A stretch of 64,000 nucleotides of DNA from positions 250,693 through 314,692 of the forward strand of contig NZ_KE384473.1 of assembly GCF_000425905.1 (NCBI RefSeq). The letters run 5' to 3'. Source of the DNA: Lactobacillus psittaci DSM 15354. Lineage in GTDB: Bacteria > Bacillota > Bacilli > Lactobacillales > Lactobacillaceae. Both the position numbers and the translations under genes were made by a program. Below, one piece after another: positions 39,966-48,248 of this stretch. The stretch's first letter is position 1. Every line of letters begins with the position of its first letter. The notes under the pieces were generated by a model that saw nothing but the letters and a program-made list of their open reading frames with translations, made no database searches and had not been told where the DNA came from.

Positions 39966-42299
39966 TTAATGGTTATTGTTATTATTAGTGTTATTTGTAT
40001 TATTGTTGCCGGTATTGTTGTTATTTTGGTTATCGGTAGTATTAGTATTGTTTTGACTAGTACTACTATCATCACCATTTCCACCGTTATTGTTACTGCT
40101 TGATTGACTTGAGCTAGATTGGTTAGTTGAGCCATCACCATCTTCTTCATCGCTTGAACTAGATGCTGAATAAGTTTTTGAACTAGTTACTTTTTCATCA
40201 TCACTGTCATAGTCAGAATCAGAATATGGACTAGAAGGGGCGTGACCTTTGACAAATAATTCAGTAGTATAGTTTGATTGACCAGGTGAAGCAACTTCTA
40301 GTGGATCACTGTTTTTAACAATTCTTCGCTTAACAACAGTACTTGGCTTTTTCCAGTTGCTATTTGTCTTGTCTTGCATCAAATACTTCATCATATACTT
40401 GTAAAGTAATTGAGCAGCATATTGTCCTTGACCACTTATTGTTCCATCACTCAAGTTGTCATATCCAGTCCAAACACCAATAGAATACTTCTTAGTATAT
40501 CCCACAAACCATGAATCCTTTGGTGTTGAAGCATAACTAGGATACTTAACTAATTCTTCGTCTGAATATTTAACAGTCCCAGTTTTACCGGCTTCATGAA
40601 GTCCTGTCTTAGCCATGGTACCAGAACCACTAGTTAAAACTCCCTTTAACATGTCGGTAATCATGTAAGCTGTTGATTTTTTCATAATGCGAGTTCCAGT
40701 AGAATCATATGAGTGAATTACACCATCTGCAGTTTCGATTTTTGAAACAAATTGAGGCTTATGATAAATCCCACCAGTTGAAAATGCACCAAATGCACCA
40801 GCCATTTGCAGTGAGGAAGCATTTGCACCAATTGCAACTGAAAGGCCGGAATTAGAGTCAACATTAATACCGGCTTTTCTAGCAAAGAGGGCAGCTTTCT
40901 TAAGGCCAACTTTAGCTAAAGTCTTAACAGCTGGAACATTTCTCGATTGCTCTAAGGCATAGCGCATGGTCATTTTACCTAAATAACTATTATCCCAGTC
41001 ATAAAGTTGGATATTAGTTCCTGGGTAAACATATTTGGTATCTTCAAGGTAGTGAGCAGTTGACCAGTTAAGATATTCAATTGCTGGCGCATAATCAAGT
41101 ACCGGCTTAATTGTAGAACCAGTAGAACGACCGGTTTGAACAGCACGGTCTAATCCTAATTGAACTGAAGGTAAATTACGGCCACCAATGATTGCAACTA
41201 CGTGACCATTAGTTGGATCAACAACAGTTGCACCAACTTGCATTTTACTTGAAGAAAATGGAATTGAACTACTGTTATTAGCCAATTCGTAAAGCTTGTT
41301 TTGGGCATCTTGATCAATATTAACAGTGATTTTTAAATTATCATTATATGGATCATAGCCTTTTTGCTTAACTTCACTAATTGCTTCTTTAATATATGGG
41401 TCATCAATCTTTCGTAAGTTAGATTCACTACTTGATTGGTGAGTCTTAAGTCCGTTGGTGATAGATTCGTTTTTGGCTGCAATCATTTGGCTTTTAGTAA
41501 TTTTACCGTTAGCATACATTGCTTGGAGGACAATATCTCGGCGGTATTTAGCAGCCTTAGGGTAGGTATATGGATCATATGCAACGGGGGCGTTTGGCAT
41601 CCCTGCAATTAAGGCGATTTGAGCTAAGTCAAGATCTTTAAGTGATTTACCATAATAGTAACTAGCTGCAGTCCCCATACCATAGTTACCATAATTCATA
41701 TATACCTTATTAATATAGAACTCTAAAATTTGTTCCTTAGTGTAGTCATGTTCAACCTTAATTGCTAGCCAAGCCTCTTGAGCTTTACGCTTAAGGGTTC
41801 TTTGTGAAGCTGCAGTTGAAAAGACTGTTAACTTAACTAATTGTTGGGTGATACTTGAACCACCAGCTGCAATTCCACTAGCTTTAGCGTTTGAAAGGAT
41901 TGAGCCGACAATTCTGATTGGGTCAATTCCCAAGTTTTCAGAATAAAAGCGCTTATCTTCAACTGAAATAACAGCATCCTTTAATTGTTGCGGAATTTCA
42001 TTACTTTTGACATAAGTTCTTTTTTCAGATCCTAATGAAAGTAAGAATTTGCCGTCATTAGTATATAAACTACTTGTTCCTCCGCTTTGAAGTTGACTTT
42101 GACTGATGCTAGGTGCATCTTTGGCATAATAAGCGAAAAGCCCGACGCCAGAGACCAAGATTAGTAACACAGCAATCGATATCCATTTAAAGACTTGAAC
42201 CCAAGTCTTTTTCTTTGCCGGCTTTTTTCCGCGTCTCATACTAGTGCGGGTAGGCCTTGTAGAATTATCTTTTGCTGAACTAGAATTATATTCTGCCAT
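39966..42299 (-). CDS. pbp1A: Class A penicillin-binding protein 1A
   Basis: A 777-residue bifunctional peptidoglycan synthase. A basic cytosolic N-terminus is followed by one membrane helix (about 38-60). Next is a GT51 glycosyltransferase domain with the catalytic Glu at 114 in VEDKRFYSENLG and the GGSSITQQL motif. The transpeptidase domain has STIK (active Ser395), SRN and KTGT (572-575). The tail of about 90 residues is Ser/Asp-rich and then Asn/Thr-rich, a low-complexity extracellular end. The start directly abuts the recU stop, the classical Firmicutes recU-pbp1A operon. A terminator follows. Confidence 0.96.
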   Translation of the reverse strand: MAEYNSSSAKDNSTRPTRTSMRRGKKPAKKKTWVQVFKWISIAVLLILVSGVGLFAYYAKDAPSISQSQLQSGGTSSLYTNDGKFLLSLGSEKRTYVKSNEIPQQLKDAVISVEDKRFYSENLGIDPIRIVGSILSNAKASGIAAGGSSITQQLVKLTVFSTAASQRTLKRKAQEAWLAIKVEHDYTKEQILEFYINKVYMNYGNYGMGTAASYYYGKSLKDLDLAQIALIAGMPNAPVAYDPYTYPKAAKYRRDIVLQAMYANGKITKSQMIAAKNESITNGLKTHQSSSESNLRKIDDPYIKEAISEVKQKGYDPYNDNLKITVNIDQDAQNKLYELANNSSSIPFSSSKMQVGATVVDPTNGHVVAIIGGRNLPSVQLGLDRAVQTGRSTGSTIKPVLDYAPAIEYLNWSTAHYLEDTKYVYPGTNIQLYDWDNSYLGKMTMRYALEQSRNVPAVKTLAKVGLKKAALFARKAGINVDSNSGLSVAIGANASSLQMAGAFGAFSTGGIYHKPQFVSKIETADGVIHSYDSTGTRIMKKSTAYMITDMLKGVLTSGSGTMAKTGLHEAGKTGTVKYSDEELVKYPSYASTPKDSWFVGYTKKYSIGVWTGYDNLSDGTISGQGQYAAQLLYKYMMKYLMQDKTNSNWKKPSTVVKRRIVKNSDPLEVASPGQSNYTTELFVKGHAPSSPYSDSDYDSDDEKVTSSKTYSASSSSDEEDGDGSTNQSSSSQSSSNNNGGNGDDSSTSQNNTNTTDNQNNNNTGNNNTNNTNNNNNH

Positions 42300-42920
42300 T
42301 TAGCTTTTGCTCCTATCTGCAATAAATTTATCAATGGCTTCCAAATAAGGGAGGGTAGGACGAAAGCCAGATTTAATCTCATATGAAATTGCTTCAATTT
42401 CCTTTAAAGTGATGCTACTTTTATCTGGATTTTGATAACACTTAATTACAAAGCTAGCTGGGGTCACAAAGTACCGGTTCAAGCTAGAAAAACGAATGAT
42501 TGTAAAGCAGATGCCATCCTGTTTTAAACAGCGAGAAAGATGGATAATCTGGTGATCATGAAAGTTCTTCAAAGGAAAAGAGCGCTTATTCTTTGTCTCT
42601 TTAGCTTCAAAGTCCAAATAATAACCCTGATATACGCCATTGTAGTCAGTAGTGGAAGCTTGTCTAAAATAAGCTTCACGAATTACGGCTCTTGAACGTT
42701 TAGGGTAATCAACTTTAACAATCTGAATTGGAGTTGGCTTTTTGTGAACAACACAAAGACCTTGCTCAAGATAGTAAGCATTGGATTCATTGATTTGCTC
42801 TTCTAAAGTCATTCCACGATCAGAGAAATTGACTGCTTTTTTTGCTCGGTGGCTCTTTTTCTTAGGAATATAAACTTCTCCAGAAATAGCAGCCTTGGAG
42901 CCAGAAGGATATTTTACCAA
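42300..42920 (-). CDS. recU: Holliday junction resolvase RecU
   Basis: A 206-residue RecU-type endonuclease that resolves four-way junctions in recombination and chromosome segregation. Typical stretches are the N-terminal VKYPSG, GMTLEEQINESNAYY, IVKVDYPKRSRAVI and the active-site DFEAKET, with NFHDHQI after it. The start is TTG at 42920 with GGGAG about 10 nt upstream. It is the first gene of the recU-pbp1A operon and is divergent from ypsA. A minus-strand TATAAT lies at 42944-42949 with no good -35 box. Confidence 0.95.
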   Translation of the reverse strand: MVKYPSGSKAAISGEVYIPKKKSHRAKKAVNFSDRGMTLEEQINESNAYYLEQGLCVVHKKPTPIQIVKVDYPKRSRAVIREAYFRQASTTDYNGVYQGYYLDFEAKETKNKRSFPLKNFHDHQIIHLSRCLKQDGICFTIIRFSSLNRYFVTPASFVIKCYQNPDKSSITLKEIEAISYEIKSGFRPTLPYLEAIDKFIADRSKS

Positions 42921-43001
42921 CTTTTCTTCACTCCCTGCTAATGATTATAGCAAAAAAGGACCATAAAGTAGTATAGTTAATGCTAAGTGAGGTAGAAAAC
43001 A

Positions 43002-43562
43002 ATGAAAAGACTTTGGATTACTGGCTATCGTTCCTATGAATTAGGTGTTTTCAGTCCAAAAGATCCGAAAATTACAGTTATTAAGTATTGTTTAAATCGT
43101 AAATTAAAACAGTTACTTGAAGATGGTGAATTGGATTGGGTAATTAGCGGTCCTAATTTAGGCGTCGAGCAGTGGGCACTAGAAGAAGCAATAGAATTAC
43201 AAAAAGATTATCCCATCCATACATCGCTGATGGCGCCTTATCAGGAATTTTCAAAGCGCTGGAACGAAGAAAACCAGGCAAGGCTTTATAACTTGCAAGA
43301 GCAAGTCGACTTTTATGGTGCAACTTCAAATCGCCCTTATCAAAGCCCAGTTCAATTGCGCAATTATCAAAACTTTATGATTGAACATACCGATAGTGCA
43401 TTAATGATTTATGATCCAGAAAAGCCAGGAAAGCCAAAGTATGATTATGAATTAATTTTAAAGTATCAAGAACAAAAAGATTATGATTTAGATTTGATTG
43501 ATTTTTATAGCTTACAAGATGCAGCTAATGAATATGAAGAAAATCGTCGCTATCAAAACTAG
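43002..43562 (+). CDS. ypsA: DUF1273 family protein YpsA
   Basis: A 186-residue member of the YpsA/DUF1273 family (Rossmann-like, related to the DprA/LOG superfamily). It starts with RLWITGYRSYELGVF and has SGPNLGVEQWALEEA near 46-60 and the RNYQNFMIEHTDSALMIYDPE stretch near 120-140. YpsA has been linked to cell division in Bacillus and Staphylococcus; the biochemical role is not settled. GAGGTAG precedes ATG 43002. The position between recU and gpsB is conserved in Firmicutes. Confidence 0.93.
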   Translation: MKRLWITGYRSYELGVFSPKDPKITVIKYCLNRKLKQLLEDGELDWVISGPNLGVEQWALEEAIELQKDYPIHTSLMAPYQEFSKRWNEENQARLYNLQEQVDFYGATSNRPYQSPVQLRNYQNFMIEHTDSALMIYDPEKPGKPKYDYELILKYQEQKDYDLDLIDFYSLQDAANEYEENRRYQN

Positions 43563-43657
43563 AATAGAAATCTTAAAAAGAAGCTAAGCTTTAGCAGATT
43601 AATTTTTCTCTGAGCGAATTTTTTGATAAAATAAAAAAGACAAAGGAGTTGTCATAG

Positions 43658-44095
43658 ATGGCAGATTTAAAAGATATTAAGTTATCATCCCAAGACATCT
43701 TAAAAAAGCAATTTGCTCATAAGATGAAAGGATATGACACCGATGAAGTTGATCATTTTCTTGATCAAATAATCTCTGATTACGAAACTTATAACAGTAT
43801 TATTGAAGATTTATATGGAAAAATTGGTAAATTGCAAAGAGAATTGCTAGAAAGCCAACGCACTGATAGTGTAAGAGCTACCGCCACTAATAGTGAGCCG
43901 GCTCCAACAATTCCAGCTAATAATTTCAACCAATTTGACGATGATGTAAAAACTTATAATCCGACTCATTCATTCAATAATCCAGTTCAAACTAACGAAA
44001 TTAGTACCAATATGGAACTAATTCAACGGGTATCTAGTCTGGAAAGAAAAGTTTATAACCTTGAACAACGCGTTTATGGTATGCAAAATCAATAA
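43658..44095 (+). CDS. gpsB: Cell division protein GpsB
   Basis: A 145-residue DivIVA-like coiled-coil protein that links division and penicillin-binding proteins. The N-terminal membrane and partner-binding domain (1-65) shows LSSQDILKKQFAHKMKGYD and EVDHFLDQII. The middle is a flexible Asn/Pro/Thr-rich linker, and the last 35 residues are a short coiled coil for oligomerisation. A perfect AAAGGAG ribosome site precedes the ATG. It lies upstream of rnpB and near pbp1A, its likely partner. Confidence 0.95.
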   Translation: MADLKDIKLSSQDILKKQFAHKMKGYDTDEVDHFLDQIISDYETYNSIIEDLYGKIGKLQRELLESQRTDSVRATATNSEPAPTIPANNFNQFDDDVKTYNPTHSFNNPVQTNEISTNMELIQRVSSLERKVYNLEQRVYGMQNQ

Positions 44096-44103
44096 GCTTT
44101 TGT

Positions 44104-44109
44104 TATAAT
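44104..44109 (+). promoter_or_regulatory. -10 box of rnpB
   Basis: A perfect TATAAT starts 9 nt after the gpsB stop and lies about 11 nt before the RNase P RNA 5' helix. No strong -35 box is visible inside the end of gpsB. Confidence 0.6.
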
Positions 44110-44117
44110 TGTATTCG

Positions 44118-44500
44118 ATGCAAATTTTGAGCAATCGCGGTTAACTATTGTTAGCTGAGGAAAGTCCACGCCCGCACGAGCTGCGATGCTCGTAGTGATC
44201 GTATTCAGCCCAATAAGCTGGAGGATAATGCATCAGCATTATTATGGCGGAAAAAGCACTAAGGCCTTTTGGCTATGTGTTAATATCCTGGAAAGTGCCA
44301 CAGTGACGTAGCAAGTCGGGAAACCGATTTGGTGGAACGAGGTAAACCCTGCGAGCGGGCAACCCAAACTTGGTAGGGGCGTCTTCGTCTAAGGAATTGA
44401 ACTAAAGGCGAGATCATTTTTTGAAGATAGATGATTGCTAAAGGCAGTAGCTTGGCTAACTGCTGCTGGAACAGAACGTGGCTTATAGAAATTTGCAAAG
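44118..44500 (+). ncRNA. rnpB: RNase P RNA, class B
   Basis: The catalytic RNA of RNase P, which matures tRNA 5' ends. The conserved blocks are in order: GAGGAAAGTCCACGC near 44157-44171, GAAAGTGCCACAGTGACG near 44290, GGAACGAGGTAAACCCTGCGAGC near 44334, AACCCAAACTTGGTAGGGG near 44362, AGATAGATGATTGC near 44425 and GGAACAGAACGTGGCTTA near 44468. Ends are set by the closing helix, 44120-44127 pairing with 44489-44496. The length of about 380 nt and the block layout fit the Bacillus-type (B) structure. Its own terminator follows. Confidence 0.96.
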
Positions 44501-44502
44501 CT

Positions 44503-44532
44503 AGTTGAGTCTTTAGGGGCTCAACTTTTTTT
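44503..44532 (+). terminator. Intrinsic terminator of rnpB
   Basis: A 9-bp stem (44503-44511 with 44518-44526, one G-T pair) is followed by T residues to 44532. Confidence 0.88.
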
Positions 44533-44564
44533 ATGGCAATAATTAATTTAAAAGAAAGAAAACT

Positions 44565-45692
44565 ATGACAGAAAAATATACTCTTTATGCAACAATGGGT
44601 GCTGGCTTTGAAAGTGTTGTCAGCAAAGAATTAAAAAACTTAGGCTACAAAACTAGAAATGAAAATGGTCGAGTATTTTTTGAAGGCAGTCAAGCTGATA
44701 TTGTCAAAACTAACTTGTGGCTTAGAAGTGCCGACCGAATCAAAATTTTATTAAAGGAGTTTAAGGCATATAGCTTTGAACAACTTTATGATGAAGTTTA
44801 TGCTTTCGATTGGGCAATGTTATTACCAGTTGATGCATGTTTCCCAGTTCAAGGACGAGCAGTTAGAAGTAAGTTACACTCTGAACCTGATGTCCAATCA
44901 ATCGTCAAAAAGGCAATCGTTGATAAGATGGTTAACGAGTATCATCGTCGCGGCTTTTTACCTGAAAGTGGAAATACCTTCCCATTAGATATTCATATTT
45001 ATAAAGATGTTGCCCGCTTATCACTTGATACTACTGGAGCTAGCTTATTTAAACGTGGCTATAGAGTAGAGCATGGGGGAGCACCTTTAAAAGAAACCTT
45101 TGCAGCGGGACTGCTCGAATTAACGCCATTTAATGGGACGCACCCTTTGATTGATCCAATGTGCGGTTCTGGGACTTTACCAATTGAAGCAGCTTTAATT
45201 GCAAAAAATGTGGCACCTGGTTTAAAGCGTGAATTCAGCTTTGATGGCTTTGACTGGTTTGACAAAAACTTGCATCAAGCAGGAGTTGAAGATGCTCAGG
45301 CCCAAATCAAACCCCTTGAAAGTGATATCTGGGCTAGTGACATTGATCAAAGTGTGCTTGAATATGCTAAGCTAAATGCTCATAATGCGGGAGTCTTACA
45401 AGATATTAAATTTAAACAAGTTGCGGTGAAGGACTTTAAGACTGACCTTGAAAACGGTATTATTATTTCAAACCCACCTTATGGTAAAAGATTAAAAGAT
45501 CGTGAAGGAGCTCATAAGTTATATCAAGAAATGGGCGAAGTTTTGGGAAGTTATCACGATTTTAGTCAATATTATTTAACAAGTGATCCAGAATTTGAAA
45601 AATTCTTTGGACAAAAGGCTACCAAGAAGCGTAAATTATTCAATGGTAACCTAAGAGTTGATTTTTACCAATTCTGGGCAAACAAACGATGA
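44565..45692 (+). CDS. ypsC: THUMP-domain class I SAM methyltransferase YpsC (RlmL N-half type)
   Basis: A 375-residue RNA methyltransferase, probably 23S rRNA guanine-N2 specific by relation to RlmL. Residues 1-160 form the N-terminal and THUMP RNA-binding region. The Rossmann methyltransferase shows DPMCGSGTLPIEAA near 197-211 (SAM binding) and the catalytic SNPPYGKRL near 305-315. The order gpsB, rnpB, ypsC matches Bacillus and supports the call. The exact rRNA target cannot be read from the sequence. Confidence 0.92.
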   Translation: MTEKYTLYATMGAGFESVVSKELKNLGYKTRNENGRVFFEGSQADIVKTNLWLRSADRIKILLKEFKAYSFEQLYDEVYAFDWAMLLPVDACFPVQGRAVRSKLHSEPDVQSIVKKAIVDKMVNEYHRRGFLPESGNTFPLDIHIYKDVARLSLDTTGASLFKRGYRVEHGGAPLKETFAAGLLELTPFNGTHPLIDPMCGSGTLPIEAALIAKNVAPGLKREFSFDGFDWFDKNLHQAGVEDAQAQIKPLESDIWASDIDQSVLEYAKLNAHNAGVLQDIKFKQVAVKDFKTDLENGIIISNPPYGKRLKDREGAHKLYQEMGEVLGSYHDFSQYYLTSDPEFEKFFGQKATKKRKLFNGNLRVDFYQFWANKR

Positions 45693-45718
45693 TTTCTGAA
45701 TGAAAAAAGTGACGGGAA

Positions 45719-46963
45719 ATGTTAAAGAATGTTCTAACCGAAAAAGAGAATCCTAAAATTTGGGTGCTTAGTGATACCCACTTAATTGCAAATGAACTGC
45801 ATGACAAGGGCTGGGCATTTAAAAAGATGCAAGATACTAGTGTTGGTAAGGACTTACACTATCAACAAAAGGCTTTACTTGCTTTTACGAGAAAAGTCTT
45901 GGAAAAACATCCTGATGTTGTGGTTGTAACTGGTGATATTACCTTTAATGGTGAAAGATTATCCTTACAAAGATTTGCGGAAATTTTTGCTCCATTGAAG
46001 CGTCAAGGGATTAAGTTGCTTGTTTTACCAGGTAATCATGATATTTACGATGGCTGGGCGAGAAAATTTAAAGAAGATGTCCAATACCGAACTGATCAAG
46101 TTAGTCCGCAGGATTTTAAAGAGATTTTCTATGATAGCAGTTATCGTTATGCCGCTAGAGAAGATGGAAGTTCACTGGCATATAGTGTAAATTTAAGCCC
46201 CAAATATCGTCTGATTTTAGCGGATTCTAATATTTATCCGATGGAATATTCTTTAACTCATCCGAATACTCATGGACAAATTGATGATGAAGAATTGGCT
46301 TTTATTGAAGGTGAAATTATTGAAGCTGAGTCAAATCATCAGCATGTGCTCTTTTTTATGCACCATAATTTGTATCGTCATAATGCGGTGATTTATCACA
46401 ATTTTGTCTTGGATAATGCAAGTCAAGTTAAGCGTTTATTTAATAAGTATAATGTTCAGGCTGTTTTTTCAGGGCATATTCATGCTCAAAGTATTGTTAA
46501 AGAAGCTGATTGTACAGCCTATGAAGTCGTTACTTCATGTTTTAGTTCAACAGATCAGGGTTATGGTGAGATTAGTTTAAGTAATGATAAATTAACATAC
46601 CATCGTCATAGCTTTAACATGGATGATTATCTTGCACCAGCTGAAAAGCATGGTCATTTGAATAATTATCGGCAATACCTGTGGGACTTATTTGAGAAAA
46701 ATAATCGCTACCACTTACGTTATTTAGATAATATGGAATTAAGTGATGAGGAAAAGCATAAGATTGCCCGTTTTTTAGGTGATATGCACTGGGATTACTT
46801 TGTTGGTAAAGGCGGTAAAACTAAGGCTGAAATTATAAATTCAGAAGAATATCGTCGATCAATTGAAGTCCGGCCAAAATTAAAAGGCTACATCGATTCT
46901 TTAATTGTTAATCATGATAATTGGAATTTAGAAATTAAATGGGAAAATAAATGGCTAGAATAG
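45719..46963 (+). CDS. Calcineurin-like metallophosphoesterase
   Basis: A 414-residue metallophosphoesterase. The five metal-binding motifs are present: SDTH (18-21), GDITFNGE near 74, GNHD near 105, the MHHN His pair near 219 and GHIH near 261. The C-terminal 140 residues form an all-alpha extension. No signal peptide is visible, so it is probably cytosolic. The substrate is unknown. The ATG at 45719 has only a close, weak GGGA site. Its 3' end overlaps coaBC by 13 bp. Confidence 0.9.
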   Translation: MLKNVLTEKENPKIWVLSDTHLIANELHDKGWAFKKMQDTSVGKDLHYQQKALLAFTRKVLEKHPDVVVVTGDITFNGERLSLQRFAEIFAPLKRQGIKLLVLPGNHDIYDGWARKFKEDVQYRTDQVSPQDFKEIFYDSSYRYAAREDGSSLAYSVNLSPKYRLILADSNIYPMEYSLTHPNTHGQIDDEELAFIEGEIIEAESNHQHVLFFMHHNLYRHNAVIYHNFVLDNASQVKRLFNKYNVQAVFSGHIHAQSIVKEADCTAYEVVTSCFSSTDQGYGEISLSNDKLTYHRHSFNMDDYLAPAEKHGHLNNYRQYLWDLFEKNNRYHLRYLDNMELSDEEKHKIARFLGDMHWDYFVGKGGKTKAEIINSEEYRRSIEVRPKLKGYIDSLIVNHDNWNLEIKWENKWLE

Positions 46964-48150
46964 CAGTTTATCTTACAGGCGGGATTGCAAGTTATAAGGC
47001 AATCACTGTAGTCAGAAATTTACAAAGATCAGGCCATCAAGTGCGAGTGGTCATGACAAAGAATGCCGAAAAGTTTGTGACGAAGCAGACTTTGGCAGTC
47101 TTGACTAAGGCGCCAGTACTTGATGACTTATGGAATAGTGAAAATGAAGCAAAAGTTGCGCATATTGAATTAGCAGATTGGACCGACTTAGCTGTCGTTG
47201 TTCCAGCAACGGCTAACTTTTTGGCAAAAATGGCGCTAGGCATAGCAGATGATGCAGCAAGTACGGCAATACTTGCAACTGCTTGTTCTAAAATAGTTGT
47301 ACCCGCAATGAATAATCATATGTGGTCAAATCCTGCAGTGCAAAGAAATTTGACCATGTTAAGAAAAGATGGGGTTAAAGTTTTAGAACCAGCTGTAGGG
47401 ATGCTGGCAGAAGGCTATGCCGGTAAAGGTAGAATGCCAGAACCAGCTGAGATTAGCGACTTTATCTTAGAGCAGCTAGAAGGTAAACAAACTTTAAGTG
47501 GCAAACGCGTAATTGTCACTGCTGGTGGAACTCGCGAAGCAGTCGATCCTGTGCGATATCTGGGTAATAGTTCTAGTGGCAAGATGGGAATTGCAATTGC
47601 AACAGCTTTTGCCAAAGCAGGGGCAAATGTAGATTTAGTTGTAGGCAATATTACTACTGCAGTACCTGAAAATAAGCTAATCAATCTGCATCATGTTATT
47701 TCAACTGAAGATATGCTTAAGCAAGTTGACCAATTATTTGATGGGAGTGATTGCTTAGTTATGGCAGCAGCACCAGCCGATTTTAAATTGCAATCAAGTT
47801 TTGACCAAAAAATTAAGAAACAGCCCAATCAAACCACTTTGACGCTTACTTTTACTGAAACTCCAGATATTTTGCAAACAATGGGACTAAAGAAACAGCA
47901 TCAGCTTGTTGTTGGTTTTGCAGCAGAAACTGAGAATTTACTTGAAAATGCAGCAAGTAAACTTGAGCGCAAGCATGCAGATATCATCATTGCTAATGAT
48001 GTAAGTAAAGGTGTCTTTGGCAGTGACAATAACCAAGTTTATCTTTTACAAAAAGGACAAGAAGTGGAGCCTTGGCCAAAGATGAGTAAAGAGGCAATTG
48101 CTGAAAAATTGGTTAAAAAAATAAGTCAAAAAATTACAAAAAACAACTAG
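46951..48150 (+). CDS. coaBC: Bifunctional CoaBC of coenzyme A synthesis
   Basis: A 399-residue fusion of phosphopantothenoylcysteine decarboxylase (CoaC, about 1-180, FMN-dependent) and phosphopantothenate-cysteine ligase (CoaB, about 185-399). CoaC shows LTGGIASYKA at the N-terminus, and PAMNNHMW near 116. CoaB starts with VIVTAGGTREAVDPVRYLGNSSSGKMG-type motifs near 190 and has the AAPADF stretch near 272. It overlaps the phosphoesterase gene by 13 bp, so translation is probably coupled. Its TAG stop lies inside the stem of its own terminator. Confidence 0.96.
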   Translation: MARIAVYLTGGIASYKAITVVRNLQRSGHQVRVVMTKNAEKFVTKQTLAVLTKAPVLDDLWNSENEAKVAHIELADWTDLAVVVPATANFLAKMALGIADDAASTAILATACSKIVVPAMNNHMWSNPAVQRNLTMLRKDGVKVLEPAVGMLAEGYAGKGRMPEPAEISDFILEQLEGKQTLSGKRVIVTAGGTREAVDPVRYLGNSSSGKMGIAIATAFAKAGANVDLVVGNITTAVPENKLINLHHVISTEDMLKQVDQLFDGSDCLVMAAAPADFKLQSSFDQKIKKQPNQTTLTLTFTETPDILQTMGLKKQHQLVVGFAAETENLLENAASKLERKHADIIIANDVSKGVFGSDNNQVYLLQKGQEVEPWPKMSKEAIAEKLVKKISQKITKNN

Positions 48151-48169
48151 TAGCGACTAGTTGTTTTTT
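48142..48169 (+). terminator. Intrinsic terminator of coaBC
   Basis: A perfect 10-bp stem (48142-48151 with 48156-48165) with the loop AGCG and a T run. The coaBC stop codon (48148-48150) is part of the 5' arm. Confidence 0.92.
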
Positions 48170-48248
48170 AATTTTTATCAGCTATTACCTATATGTATTA
48201 AGTGGTACAATCGAAGAGACAGCTTGGTAATTATTTTAGAGGAATATC

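Noticed and set aside
44280-44498. Minus-strand 72-codon frame
   Set aside because: It lies entirely within the RNase P RNA gene.
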